Source: an uncultured Burkholderiales bacterium (GTDB taxonomy: Bacteria > Pseudomonadota > Gammaproteobacteria > Burkholderiales > Burkholderiaceae_C). Taken from it: a stretch of DNA of 64,000 bases. Positions 27,926 to 36,540 of the stretch are shown piece by piece (position 1 is the first letter of the stretch; each line of letters begins with the position of its first letter). The DNA is taken from contig CAMFGY010000024.1 of assembly GCA_945952065.1 (NCBI GenBank), forward strand, positions 1 through 64,000. The letters are read 5' to 3'. The translations under genes and the position numbers were made by a program. The notes below the pieces were generated by a model. The model had not been told where the DNA came from. It made no database searches and saw only the letters and a list, made by a program, of their open reading frames with translations.

Positions 27926-28837
27926 ATGCAGCACGACCACGCCCTGGCGCGAGCCGCCGCCGCCCTCGCCCTTGAACCCGACTTGCCGGAAGCTCATGCC
28001 GCCGAGCCTGCAGAAGGCGGCAGCCAGCGCTTTCGAACGGTTTGGATTTCTGACGTCCACCTCGGCACGCCCGGCTGCCAGGCCGAGGCCTTGCTGGAGT
28101 TCTTGCGCGAGGTGGAGTGCGAGCAACTGTTTTTGGTGGGCGACATCATTGACGGCTGGCAGCTGCGCCGCAACTGGTACTGGCCGCAGGCTCACAACGA
28201 TGTGGTGCAAAAACTCTTGCGCAAGGCACGCAAGGGCTGCCGGGTGATCTTCATTCCGGGCAATCACGACGAGTTTGCGCGCAAGTATTTGCACCACAGC
28301 TTTGGCGGCATTGAAGTGGCGCATGAATGGATCCACGAGACCGCCGATGGCCGCAAGCTCTGGATCACCCATGGCGATCTGTTTGACGGCGTGATCCAGT
28401 GCGCCAAATGGCTGGCCCATGTGGGTGACACGGCGTACGAGTTCACCCTCAAGCTCAACAGCTATCTGAACCGGCTGCGCGCACGCATGGGTCTGCCGTA
28501 TTGGAGCTTGTCGAAATACCTGAAGCTCAAGGTCAAGCGTGCGGTGAGTTTCATCTCTGACTTTGAAGTGGCGGTGGCCAAAGAGGCGCGCAAGCGCGGG
28601 GTGCATGGCGTCGTCTGCGGTCACATTCATCACGCAGAGTTGCGCGAGATTGATGGCGTGCTGTATGCCAATGATGGCGACTGGGTGGAAAGCCTGACGG
28701 CCTTGGTTGAACACGCCGATGGCCGCCTGGAAATCCTCGATTGGAGCGCCTTGGACCGGCGCGTGGGCGCTCAAGGCTTAGCCCCCACTGCGCTGCAGGG
28801 CGCTTCGGTGAGCGCCTCTGTTGCAGCCCTAAAATAG
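27926..28837 (+). CDS. LpxH-like metallophosphoesterase (COG2908)
   Basis: A 303-aa calcineurin-like phosphoesterase with all metal motifs: SDVHLG (Asp43, His45), GDIIDGWQ, GNHDE, HGDLFD and GHIHH. Family members related to LpxH cleave UDP-2,3-diacylglucosamine in lipid A synthesis; this longer form (LpxH is about 240 aa) has a roughly 35-residue N-terminal extension and an internal helical insert (YEFTLKLNSYLNRLRARMG), so the substrate is not certain. The frame is open far upstream, but family similarity starts only after ATG 27926. ppk begins 4 nt later. Confidence 0.82.
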   Translation: MQHDHALARAAAALALEPDLPEAHAAEPAEGGSQRFRTVWISDVHLGTPGCQAEALLEFLREVECEQLFLVGDIIDGWQLRRNWYWPQAHNDVVQKLLRKARKGCRVIFIPGNHDEFARKYLHHSFGGIEVAHEWIHETADGRKLWITHGDLFDGVIQCAKWLAHVGDTAYEFTLKLNSYLNRLRARMGLPYWSLSKYLKLKVKRAVSFISDFEVAVAKEARKRGVHGVVCGHIHHAELREIDGVLYANDGDWVESLTALVEHADGRLEILDWSALDRRVGAQGLAPTALQGASVSASVAALK

Positions 28838-28841
28838 GGTG

Positions 28842-30893
28842 ATGACCCTAGAGAGCACCCCTGTCACCTTGCTCAATCGCGAGCAGGCCATTCTTGAATT
28901 CAATCGACGTGTTTTGGCTCAAGCGCAGCGGCAGGATGTTCCCCTGCTGGAGCGCCTGCGCTATGTCTGCATCGTCTCCTCCAATCTGGATGAGTTCTTT
29001 GAGGTGCGTTTTGCCGACATGCTGGACGCCGCGCGCGACCCCGACAGCATGGTCAACAGCCGCGATGTCGAGCGGGTGGGGCGCTTGGCCCATGCGCTGA
29101 TCGACGAGCAATACGCCATCTTCAATGAACAGTTGGCGCCCAAGATGCGGGAGGAACGCATCGTCATCCTCAACCACGCGGATCGCAACGAGGCCCAGCG
29201 CGCCTGGGTGGCCAAGTTTTTTGAGCGCGAAGTGCGCCCATTGCTGGTGCCGGTGGGCCTGGATCCGGCGCACCCCTTCCCGCAGGTGGCCAACAAGTCT
29301 TTGCACTTCATTGCGCGACTGTCGGGCAAAGACGCGTTCGGACGCGACAACCGCATTGCCATTGTCAAAGTGCCGCGCGTTTTGCCGCGAGTCATCAAGC
29401 TGCCCGCAGCGCTCAGCGAGGGCAATCAGGCCTTTGTTCTGTTGACCAGTGTGGTGCGGGCTCATTTGGAAGACCTGTTCTCGGGCCGCAAGGTGGAGGC
29501 GTTTTCGCAGTTCCGCGTCACCCGTGACTCCGACCTTGAGGTTGATGAAGAAGAAATCGCCAATCTGCGCCACGCCCTGCGCTCGGGGCTGACCACCCGC
29601 CACTTCGGCGTGGCGGTGCGCTTGGAAGTGGTGAACAGCTGCCCGAGCGAATTGGCGCAGTTTTTGTTGGAGCAATTTGGTCTGCCGGCGGCGGCCCTGT
29701 ACCGCGTCAATGGCCCGGTCAATTTGGTCCGACTCAATGAGTTGATCGACCAGACCGATGCACCGGCCTTGCGTTTTGAGCCGCACGAGCCGATTTGGCC
29801 GCAAGGGCGGCTGCCGCGTCAGAAGTCCATCTTCGATCGCTTGCGCAAGGGCGATGTGCTTTTGCACCATCCCTTTGAGAGCTTTGACCCCGTGGTGCAG
29901 TTTTTGCGCGAGGCGGTGGAAGACCCCGATGTGATGGCGATCAAGCAGACCATTTATCGCACCGGCAGCAAGTCGGTGTTGATGGATCTGTTGATCGAAG
30001 CCGCTCGGCGTGGCAAAGAAGTGATGGCCGTGGTGGAGCTGAAGGCGCGCTTTGATGAAGAGGCCAATATCAATTGGGCGGAACGGCTGGAGGCGGTGGG
30101 CGCGCAGGTGGTCTATGGCATTGTGGGTTTCAAAACCCATGCCAAGCTGCTGCTGGTGACGCGCCGTGAAGGCAATCGGTTCAAGCGTTATGCCCATCTG
30201 TCCACCGGCAATTACAACCCGAGGACGGCACGCTTTTACACCGATTTGGGCTATTTGACGGCCGACCCAGAGCTGACCTCGGATGCTGATTCGGTGTTCC
30301 GTCAACTGGCCTCGCTGGGCAAGATCAAGATGCCGCGGCAACTGCTGCTGGCGCCCTTCAATCTGCACAGCCGCATGATGGAACATCTGGCGCAGGTGGC
30401 CGAGGCGGCGCGGGCCGGGCGCCCGGCGCGGGTGGTGATCAAGATCAATGCCTTGACGGACGCTGAGCTGATCGAGGGCTTGTTGAAGGCCGGCCAGGCT
30501 GGCGTCAAGATCGATTTGATTGTGCGCGGCGCGTGCATGCTGCCGCCAGGGCTGCCAGGCGTGAGTGACAACATCTTGGTGCGCTCCGTGGTTGGCCGCT
30601 TCTTGGAGCACACCCGCATTTGTTACTTCCGTTGGGGTGCCAGCGAGGACGATGAGGCGCTGTACCTGTCGAGCGCCGATTGGATGAGCCGCAATATGTT
30701 CCGCCGCATCGAGGTGGCGTGGCCGGTGCGAGATCCCAAGTTGCGCCAGCGTGTCATTGATGAAGGCTTGCAGCCCTATCTGCACGACACCTTGGATGCT
30801 TGGCAGTTGGGGCCGGATGGTCGCTCGGCCCGCGTCTCTGACAAAGGCCAAAGTGCGCAGCAGGCTTTGATGCGTCTTTACTCCGCCGATTGA
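28842..30893 (+). CDS. ppk: Polyphosphate kinase 1
   Basis: A 683-aa enzyme that reversibly makes inorganic polyphosphate from ATP. Domains in order: N-terminal helical domain (LNREQAILEFNRRVLAQA, NLDEFFEVRFADM), head domain, and two phospholipase-D-like C-terminal domains. The autophosphorylated His is in FKTHAK (His433) and the second conserved His is in YAHLSTGNYN (His452), matching E. coli His435 and His454. ATG 28842 is preferred to the adjacent GTG 28839. It lies 4 nt after the LpxH-like gene and is followed by sixA after 22 nt. Confidence 0.97.
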   Translation: MTLESTPVTLLNREQAILEFNRRVLAQAQRQDVPLLERLRYVCIVSSNLDEFFEVRFADMLDAARDPDSMVNSRDVERVGRLAHALIDEQYAIFNEQLAPKMREERIVILNHADRNEAQRAWVAKFFEREVRPLLVPVGLDPAHPFPQVANKSLHFIARLSGKDAFGRDNRIAIVKVPRVLPRVIKLPAALSEGNQAFVLLTSVVRAHLEDLFSGRKVEAFSQFRVTRDSDLEVDEEEIANLRHALRSGLTTRHFGVAVRLEVVNSCPSELAQFLLEQFGLPAAALYRVNGPVNLVRLNELIDQTDAPALRFEPHEPIWPQGRLPRQKSIFDRLRKGDVLLHHPFESFDPVVQFLREAVEDPDVMAIKQTIYRTGSKSVLMDLLIEAARRGKEVMAVVELKARFDEEANINWAERLEAVGAQVVYGIVGFKTHAKLLLVTRREGNRFKRYAHLSTGNYNPRTARFYTDLGYLTADPELTSDADSVFRQLASLGKIKMPRQLLLAPFNLHSRMMEHLAQVAEAARAGRPARVVIKINALTDAELIEGLLKAGQAGVKIDLIVRGACMLPPGLPGVSDNILVRSVVGRFLEHTRICYFRWGASEDDEALYLSSADWMSRNMFRRIEVAWPVRDPKLRQRVIDEGLQPYLHDTLDAWQLGPDGRSARVSDKGQSAQQALMRLYSAD

Positions 30894-30915
30894 GCGGTCG
30901 GCACGGGAGCTTGAG

Positions 30916-31377
30916 ATGGACCTGATCTTGTGGCGCCATGCGGAGGCCGAGCTCTTGAAGGAGGGCGGCACTGATTTGCAACGCTGCCTGACCGCCAAAG
31001 GTGAGCGACAGGCGCAACGCATGGCGGATTGGTTGAATCAGCGCATGGCGGCCAGCACACGCGTCTTGGTCAGCCCCGCCCAGCGCACCCGCAGCACTGC
31101 GCAGGCTTTGGAGCGAGAGATGCGCATCGTGCCTTCGATCGCGCCCGATGCCAGTGTCGATGACCTGTTGGCGGCGGCGCGTTGGCCGCAATCTTTGGAG
31201 CCGGTCTTGCTGGTGGGGCATCAACCCACCTTGGGCATGTTGGCGGCGCGTTTGTTGACCGGCCAGGATTTGCATTGGTCGGTGAAGAAAGCCGCCGTTT
31301 GGTGGTTGCGCTCGCGCACCCGCGCCGGGCATTCCGAGGTGGTGCTGCAGGCGGTGCAGTCGGCGGACTTTTTGTAG
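30916..31377 (+). CDS. sixA: SixA-type histidine phosphatase
   Basis: A 153-aa histidine phosphatase (branch 1) with the RHAE motif at residues 7-10, the second Arg in VSPAQRTRSTAQAL, and a later His in LLVGHQPTLGML. SixA dephosphorylates phosphohistidine in phosphorelay or nitrogen-PTS proteins in E. coli. Here it lies directly downstream of ppk and convergent with ppx, so a role near polyphosphate metabolism is possible but only inferred from position. The ATG has a GGGAGC-type binding site. Confidence 0.88.
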   Translation: MDLILWRHAEAELLKEGGTDLQRCLTAKGERQAQRMADWLNQRMAASTRVLVSPAQRTRSTAQALEREMRIVPSIAPDASVDDLLAAARWPQSLEPVLLVGHQPTLGMLAARLLTGQDLHWSVKKAAVWWLRSRTRAGHSEVVLQAVQSADFL

Positions 31378-31431
31378 CAAAGCGCCCAGCGCTGCACGCG
31401 CAGCGACTGGGCTTGCGGGCGAGGCCTGGCC

Positions 31432-32997
31432 TCAGGCCAGGTTCAGGCTCAACACACCGCTGCGCGCCCAGGCCTCGGCTTCTTCTTGGAGCAAGAAAAG
31501 GGTCCGGGGGCGCTGCTCGGCCCACCCCTTGGGCAAACTCAGGCGCACACGATGGCCCTGACGGCTCAGCTGCAAAGCCTTGGGGTTCACTGCATCGCGG
31601 CCATGGCATTTGATCAAGGCCAGCCGCAAGCTGAACAACTGCCAAAGCAGGCTTTCGTCGTCCAGCAAGCCTTCCAGCTTGCGCAGACCGCCGCGCTGGC
31701 CCAGCGCCAAAGAGCCCAGCCGCTTGAGTTGGTCTTGCGAAAAACCGGCTGCATCGACATGGGCCAGCAAATAGGCACTGTGGCGATGGTGGTCGTGGTG
31801 CGAGACCATCATGCCGATTTCATGCAGGGCGGCCGCCCAGCCCAGTTCGCGTTGACGCTCCCGGGTGGCGCGCGGCTGCAGTTGTGCATACAGATTCTCG
31901 GCCACTTCGCCCACGCGTTGCGCCTGCTGCAAATCCACCGCAAAGCGGCGTTGCAGGGCCTGCACCGAAGCGTCGCGCATATCGGCTGCCGCCAGACCCA
32001 AGGCCGCCGCCGTCTCGGCTTCCAAGCGTTCCACCAAGTCAAAGATCACGCCTTGACGCAGCGCCCCTTTGGCTGGCATCAATTCTTCAATGCCAAATTG
32101 GGTCAACAAGGTGTAGAGGATGCACAGACCCCCGCCCACCACGGCGCGACGGTCTTCCTTCAGCCCGGCCAGTTTGAGCTTGTCCATGCTGCCGGCTGCG
32201 AGCGCTTGTTCCATACACCAGCGCAAGGCATCGGGGGTGATGCGACCGTCGGTGATGCCGCTGGCGGCAAGAATTTGCGCCACTGCGCCCACCGTGCCCG
32301 AGGAGCCTAGCGCCTCTTTCCACATCGAGGGCTTGAACAGCGTCAAGGCTTCTTCCAATTCGGCGCCCGCCGCGACTTGGGCAGCTCTGAAGGCCTCGGG
32401 GGTGAAACGACCATCGGGGAAAAAGCGTAGCGACAGGCTGACGCTGCCCACTTGGAAGGACTCAGCGGTCAAAGGTTTGCGGCCTTTGCCCAAGATCATT
32501 TCGGTGGAGCGCCCGCCAATGTCGATCACCAAGCGCGATTGCTTGGACGGTTGCAAGCGGGCCACGCCGGCAAAGATCAAGCGCGCTTCTTCCCGGCCCG
32601 AGATCACCTCAATCGGGTAGCCCAAGGCCTCTTTGGCGCGCTCCAAAAACGCATTGCGGTTCTTCGCTTCACGTAGGGTTTGCGTGGCCACGGCCCGCAC
32701 GCGTGCGGCCGGGAAGCCGACCAAACGCTGTGCAAAGCGGCGCAGGCAGTCGAGGCCGCGCTGCATTGCGGCCTCGGTCAGCATGCCTTCGCTGTCCAGG
32801 CCCGCACCCAGGCGAACGGTTTCTTTCAGGTATTCCATGCGCCGGTACTGGCCGCGCGGCAAATGCGCGATTTCCAGGCGAAAGCTGTTGGAGCCCATAT
32901 CAATGGCCGCGAGCGGGGCGGTCTGCGTGGGGTTCAGCACTTCGGCGGGCAGCTTGTTGTGGACGTCGTTGGTTTTGGCGGCGGCAGGCAAATTCAT
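31432..32997 (-). CDS. ppx: Exopolyphosphatase (Ppx/GppA family)
   Basis: A 521-aa enzyme that removes terminal phosphates from polyphosphate, and may also hydrolyse pppGpp. The actin-like fold carries AAIDMGSNSFRLEI, the catalytic-Glu region SGREEARLIFAGVA, VIDIGGRSTEMILG and GSSGTVGAVAQILA; the C-terminal HD-like helical domain (LHEIGMMVSHHDHHRHSAYL) is present. ATG 32997 is used instead of an upstream in-frame start. It is convergent with ppk-sixA, so synthesis and degradation genes face one another. Ppx and GppA cannot be separated by eye. Confidence 0.93.
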   Translation of the reverse strand: MNLPAAAKTNDVHNKLPAEVLNPTQTAPLAAIDMGSNSFRLEIAHLPRGQYRRMEYLKETVRLGAGLDSEGMLTEAAMQRGLDCLRRFAQRLVGFPAARVRAVATQTLREAKNRNAFLERAKEALGYPIEVISGREEARLIFAGVARLQPSKQSRLVIDIGGRSTEMILGKGRKPLTAESFQVGSVSLSLRFFPDGRFTPEAFRAAQVAAGAELEEALTLFKPSMWKEALGSSGTVGAVAQILAASGITDGRITPDALRWCMEQALAAGSMDKLKLAGLKEDRRAVVGGGLCILYTLLTQFGIEELMPAKGALRQGVIFDLVERLEAETAAALGLAAADMRDASVQALQRRFAVDLQQAQRVGEVAENLYAQLQPRATRERQRELGWAAALHEIGMMVSHHDHHRHSAYLLAHVDAAGFSQDQLKRLGSLALGQRGGLRKLEGLLDDESLLWQLFSLRLALIKCHGRDAVNPKALQLSRQGHRVRLSLPKGWAEQRPRTLFLLQEEAEAWARSGVLSLNLA

Positions 32998-33140
32998 GCG
33001 CGCGATTGTCGACGCAAAAGACGTCAAATTTGGGTCAGCCGCGCGCTTTCGATGCGCGTGCAGCGTGGGCGCAGCCTCGGGCTGAGATGGCCGGCTGTGG
33101 CGCTCATGCTTGACACGATTGATAAGATGCCAACTTGCAC

Positions 33141-33196
33141 CAAGCCTTGGACTTTGAAGGCTTGAGCCGAACTTGATCCGCGCCGCCTTGGCGCGG
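33141..33196 (+). promoter_or_regulatory. Two-hairpin leader of the ZIP transporter gene
   Basis: CAAGCCTT (33141-33148) pairs with AAGGCTTG (33157-33164). Fourteen nt later CCGCGCC (33178-33184) pairs with GGCGCGG (33190-33196), followed by the T-rich TTCTTGTTTT, a terminator-like end 33 nt before the ATG at 33230. TTGACA at 33110-33115 could be a -35 box. Attenuation is inferred. Confidence 0.5.
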
Positions 33197-33229
33197 TTCT
33201 TGTTTTGGCGAGTCGCTCACTGGAAAAAC

Positions 33230-34009
33230 ATGACTCTTTTTTACATCGTGCTGGCCACCTTGGCGGGCGGGCTTTTGTCGGTGCTGATTGCCGCCAGTTT
33301 GACGGTCAGCCTGTTGGGGCGCGTGGTCAAACATTTGGTCGGCCTGTCCACCGGTGTCTTGCTGGGGACGGCGCTCTTGCACGTGCTGCCTGAGGCTTTT
33401 GAGAGCAAGGCCAGCCCGCATTCTTTGTTCATGGTGTTGCTGGGCGGGCTGATGTTCTTTTTCCTGCTGGAGAAGGCCGAGCTGTACCGCCACAACCACC
33501 ACCACGAGGGCGATGGCCATCATCACCACCACCATTTCGATGAAGAGCAGGCCGGGCGAGGCGGCATGAGCGTGCTGGTGGGGGACTCCATCCACAACTT
33601 CTGCGACGGCATCATCATTGCCGCGGCTTTTTTGGCGGATCCGCATTTGGGGCTGGTGACGTCCTTGGCCATTGTTGCGCACGAAATTCCTCAAGAGGTG
33701 GGGGACTACATCGTGCTGCTGAACGCCGGCTTCTCGCGCGGCAAGGCGCTGCTGTTCAATGCCATTTCGGGCTTGGCCGCTGTGGCAGGGGGCGTGTTGG
33801 GGTATTTTGTGGTCGGCCCTTGGGAGAATTTGTTCCCCTACCTGCTGGTGGCTGCCAGCTCCAGCTTTATCTATGTGGCGGTGGCCGATTTGATCCCACA
33901 GTTGCAGCGCCGACTGCCTTGGCGCGAGACGGTCTTGCAACTGACTTGGCTGGCGGCCGGGCTGGGCTTGGTGGTGCTGGTCGTGGCAGTGTCCAGCCAC
34001 CAGCACTGA
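33230..34009 (+). CDS. ZIP family metal transporter
   Basis: A 259-aa inner-membrane protein with eight predicted helices and the ZIP signatures HVLPEAFES (TM2-3 region), a cytoplasmic loop with ten histidines (RHNHHHEGDG then six His), DSIHNFCDGIIIAAAF in TM4 and AHEIPQEVGDYIVLL in TM5. Members import Zn, Mn or Fe, or work near equilibrium; the metal cannot be told here. ATG 33230 starts directly at the first helix (MTLFYIVLATLAGG); an earlier in-frame start at 33173 would fall inside a leader hairpin. Confidence 0.92.
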   Translation: MTLFYIVLATLAGGLLSVLIAASLTVSLLGRVVKHLVGLSTGVLLGTALLHVLPEAFESKASPHSLFMVLLGGLMFFFLLEKAELYRHNHHHEGDGHHHHHHFDEEQAGRGGMSVLVGDSIHNFCDGIIIAAAFLADPHLGLVTSLAIVAHEIPQEVGDYIVLLNAGFSRGKALLFNAISGLAAVAGGVLGYFVVGPWENLFPYLLVAASSSFIYVAVADLIPQLQRRLPWRETVLQLTWLAAGLGLVVLVVAVSSHQH

Positions 34010-34019
34010 CAAGCTCAGC

Positions 34020-34054
34020 AAAAAAAACGCCGCGCATCGGCGCGATGCGCGGCG
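34020..34054 (-). terminator. Terminator of the universal stress protein gene
   Basis: A perfect 12-bp stem (34028-34039 with 34043-34054, loop GCG) is followed on the minus strand by eight Ts (34027-34020). It may also slow plus-strand transcripts from the ZIP gene. Confidence 0.93.
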
Positions 34055-34079
34055 CTGTGTGGCAAAAACTGGCGCTGGA

Positions 34080-34514
34080 TCAGCGCACGACCAGCACGGG
34101 AATCGTGCAATGGGTCAGCACTTTTTGCGTTTCGCTGCCCAGCAGCAGCGCTTGCACACCACGGCGGCCATGCGAGGCCATCACGACCAAATCGCACTGC
34201 TTGCTGCCGGCATGCTCAATGATCGCCTCCCAGGCATGCAGGGCTTCGATGGTGTGGCCTTCGCAAGGCACACCGGCGCTCTCGGCGGCGGCCAAGACCG
34301 TCTTGATGCGTGCCGAGGCGATGCGCTCCTGCGCATCGAAAAACTCCTGAGGCGGCGTGGGCTGCATCTCCGAGACGGCGCTGTAGGGGAAGGGTTCTTT
34401 CACGCTCAAGGCATACAGCGCGGCGCCGTGGATGCGCGCCATGCCAATGGCGACATCCAGCGCCTTGCTGCTGATTTCAGAGCCGTCGGTGGGGACAAGA
34501 ATTCGCTTGAACAT
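34080..34514 (-). CDS. Universal stress protein (UspA family)
   Basis: A 144-aa cytoplasmic protein with MFKRILVPTDGSEIS at the N-terminus and the ATP-binding signature of the G-2X-G-9X-G-S type in MASHGRRGVQALLLGSETQ, followed by VLTHCTIPVLVVR. It therefore belongs to the nucleotide-binding UspFG-like class. Such proteins are induced by stationary phase, oxidative and other stresses, with poorly defined mechanisms. It is monocistronic with a strong terminator directly downstream. Confidence 0.95.
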   Translation of the reverse strand: MFKRILVPTDGSEISSKALDVAIGMARIHGAALYALSVKEPFPYSAVSEMQPTPPQEFFDAQERIASARIKTVLAAAESAGVPCEGHTIEALHAWEAIIEHAGSKQCDLVVMASHGRRGVQALLLGSETQKVLTHCTIPVLVVR

Positions 34515-34630
34515 GACAAACCTCCTGTTGGAATGAATTTCAGCTTGAGAGCAAGCCTTGAAGCGCCTTCAGTGTCGCGTCGTTTGGCGGCGCTCATCTT
34601 GCGCTATGTCAAGCTCGAAGGCCAGAGGGT

Positions 34631-35494
34631 TCAGGCCTTGGCGATCGGTCGGGTTGGGTCGGAAGACCATTCGCTCCAAGAGCCAGGGTAAAGCGCGGAG
34701 CCTTTCAAACCAGCGTGTTCCATGGCCAAAAGATTGTGGCAAGCAGTCACGCCCGAGCCGCATTGATGCACCACCGCGGCGCTGCCAAAGGGCGCCAGCA
34801 GCGGGGCAAATTCAGCGTGCAAGAGCTCGCTGGATTTGAATCGACCATCGGCCTGCAAATTGTTTTTGAACAGGCGATTGCTGGCGCCAGGAATGTGCCC
34901 GGCCTGCTTGTCCAGGGGTTCGACCTCACCCCGAAAGCGCTCCGGCGCGCGCGCGTCGATCAGCCGCAACTGGCCGAGTCGGGCCTGCAATTCATCGGCC
35001 GAAACTTGCGTGACCAGGCTGGGCTTGAGTTCATAGTCACCAGGGGTCGTGGTCGGGCGCTCGCTGCTCATGGCGCCGCCTTGTGCCAACCAGGCCTGGG
35101 TGCCGCCATCGAGCACGGCCACCTCGGCATGGCCAATCCAGCACAGCATCCACCACAGACGCGCGGCGTACATGCCGCCCTGGCCGTCATAGGCCACCAC
35201 CTGACGCTGTGGGATCAGGCCCAGAGCCTTCATGCGCTGGGCAAAGGCTTCACGTGCAGGCAAGGGGTGGCGCCCTTTGAAGAGGCCTGCTGCATCGGTC
35301 TTGTTGCCACTGAGATCACGCTCCAAATGCAAGTAATGCGCACCCGGCAGATGCGCTTGCTGATAGGCTGTTTCGCCGGCTTGGATATCGCTCAAGTCGA
35401 AGCTGACATCGAGCAGCAAGGGCGCTGGGTTCAGCGCCTGCAAGTCCTCGCATGAAATCAGGGTGTGAAAGAAACGGTCGGGCGTTGTGGTCAT
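34631..35494 (-). CDS. sseA: Thiosulfate/3-mercaptopyruvate sulfurtransferase (rhodanese)
   Basis: A 287-aa protein with two rhodanese domains: an inactive N-terminal one (LLLDVSFDLSDIQAGETAYQ) and a catalytic C-terminal one whose loop CGSGVTAC carries the persulfide Cys. The CGSGVTA loop favours 3-mercaptopyruvate as donor over thiosulfate (CRKGVTA). It transfers sulfane sulfur to cyanide or thiols. ATG 35494 overlaps the stop codon of the upstream DMT transporter gene by 4 nt, so the two genes are translationally coupled. Confidence 0.93.
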   Translation of the reverse strand: MTTTPDRFFHTLISCEDLQALNPAPLLLDVSFDLSDIQAGETAYQQAHLPGAHYLHLERDLSGNKTDAAGLFKGRHPLPAREAFAQRMKALGLIPQRQVVAYDGQGGMYAARLWWMLCWIGHAEVAVLDGGTQAWLAQGGAMSSERPTTTPGDYELKPSLVTQVSADELQARLGQLRLIDARAPERFRGEVEPLDKQAGHIPGASNRLFKNNLQADGRFKSSELLHAEFAPLLAPFGSAAVVHQCGSGVTACHNLLAMEHAGLKGSALYPGSWSEWSSDPTRPIAKA

Positions 35495-36399
35495 GATTCG
35501 TTGACGGTGTGTTGGCTGTCAGGTGGGGTGCTGCTGGCGCGCAACAAGGTGGCGGCGATACCAGCGACGATGATCAAAAGCATGCCCCCCAGCGCCCAGG
35601 CGGTGACAGGGTCTTGGAACAGCAGGGCGCCATAGAGGAATGAAAAAACAATGCCCAAGTATTGCAGGCAGGCGATGGCCAGGGTCTTGCCCTGGGCATA
35701 AGCGCGGGTCATGAGGACTTGGGCCGCGGTAGCGAGCAGACCCACGGCCAGCAGCAAAACGGCTCCCTTCAGGCCGTGACTGTGGGGCGTGCTTTGCGCC
35801 TGCCAACTCAAGGCCAGCGTGCTGAGGGCGCCGGCCAAGGCGCCACCCAGCGAGAAGTAAAAGACGATGCGGTACTCGGGCTCACCGGCGCGCCCCAGTG
35901 CTGTCACTTGCAAATAGGCCAAGGCGGCCAGCATGCCAGAGAGCAGACCGGCCAAACCGTGCCAAAGCTGTTGCTGATCCAGCGTCGGCCTGAGCACCAA
36001 GGCCACCCCCACAAAACCCAGCAAGACGGCGGCGACCAAACGGCCATCCACGCGAGCGCTGCCCATCATGATGGCGCCACCGATCAGGAACAGGGCCATC
36101 CAGACCGAAGACATGTAGTTCAGCGTCATGGCGGTGGCCAGGGGCAGTTTGCCAATCGCATAAAACCACAGCGAAAGTGCAATCACGCCGGACAGGCTGC
36201 GCCAAAAATGCAAACTCGGCACCGTGGTGCGCAAGCTTTGGCCACGCAGTTGGGCAAAAGAGCCAATCAACACGGCCCCGATCAAGCCGCGGTACATGAC
36301 GATCTCGCCTGCATCGTAAAAGGCCGAAGCCAGCTTGACGCAGACCCCCATGCTGGCGAACAAGAAGGTGGCGCAAATCATCATCAAAGGTGCAGACAT
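35491..36399 (-). CDS. DMT (EamA) family transporter
   Basis: A 302-aa inner-membrane protein with ten predicted helices in two EamA repeats (first: MMICATFLFASMGVCVKLA; second: GLKGAVLLLAVGLLATAAQ). Members export metabolites such as amino acids or purines; the substrate is not evident. It is coupled (ATGA) to a sulfurtransferase gene, which makes a sulfur compound one possible cargo, but this is only positional inference. A terminator hairpin lies upstream, separating it from the Rieske oxygenase gene. Confidence 0.88.
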   Translation of the reverse strand: MSAPLMMICATFLFASMGVCVKLASAFYDAGEIVMYRGLIGAVLIGSFAQLRGQSLRTTVPSLHFWRSLSGVIALSLWFYAIGKLPLATAMTLNYMSSVWMALFLIGGAIMMGSARVDGRLVAAVLLGFVGVALVLRPTLDQQQLWHGLAGLLSGMLAALAYLQVTALGRAGEPEYRIVFYFSLGGALAGALSTLALSWQAQSTPHSHGLKGAVLLLAVGLLATAAQVLMTRAYAQGKTLAIACLQYLGIVFSFLYGALLFQDPVTAWALGGMLLIIVAGIAATLLRASSTPPDSQHTVNES

Positions 36400-36463
36400 G
36401 CGCCATTATGGCCAGCGCTTTTTGACAAAGCTCCTGAGGGTGGCAGGGTTCCTGCGGCAAAAG

Positions 36464-36501
36464 CAAAACGCCCCGGCCAATGCGAGGCGCGGGGCGTTTT
36501 G
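36464..36501 (-). terminator. Terminator of the Rieske oxygenase gene
   Basis: CAAAACGCCCCG (36464-36475) and CGGGGCGTTTTG (36490-36501) form a 12-bp stem with A/T-rich feet, so it could act in both directions. It lies 40 nt past the Rieske gene stop. Confidence 0.8.
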
Positions 36502-36540
36502 TGAGGCTGTGCGGGCTGCGATGGCTCAGCGTTGCGATGC

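Noticed and set aside
28848-31022. 724-aa minus-strand open frame opposite ppk
   Set aside because: ppk is intact with both catalytic His residues; the antisense frame shows only bias-driven composition.
33481-33560. CAC/CAT-rich tract in the ZIP gene as a possible simple repeat
   Set aside because: It encodes the His-rich metal-binding loop usual in ZIP proteins.
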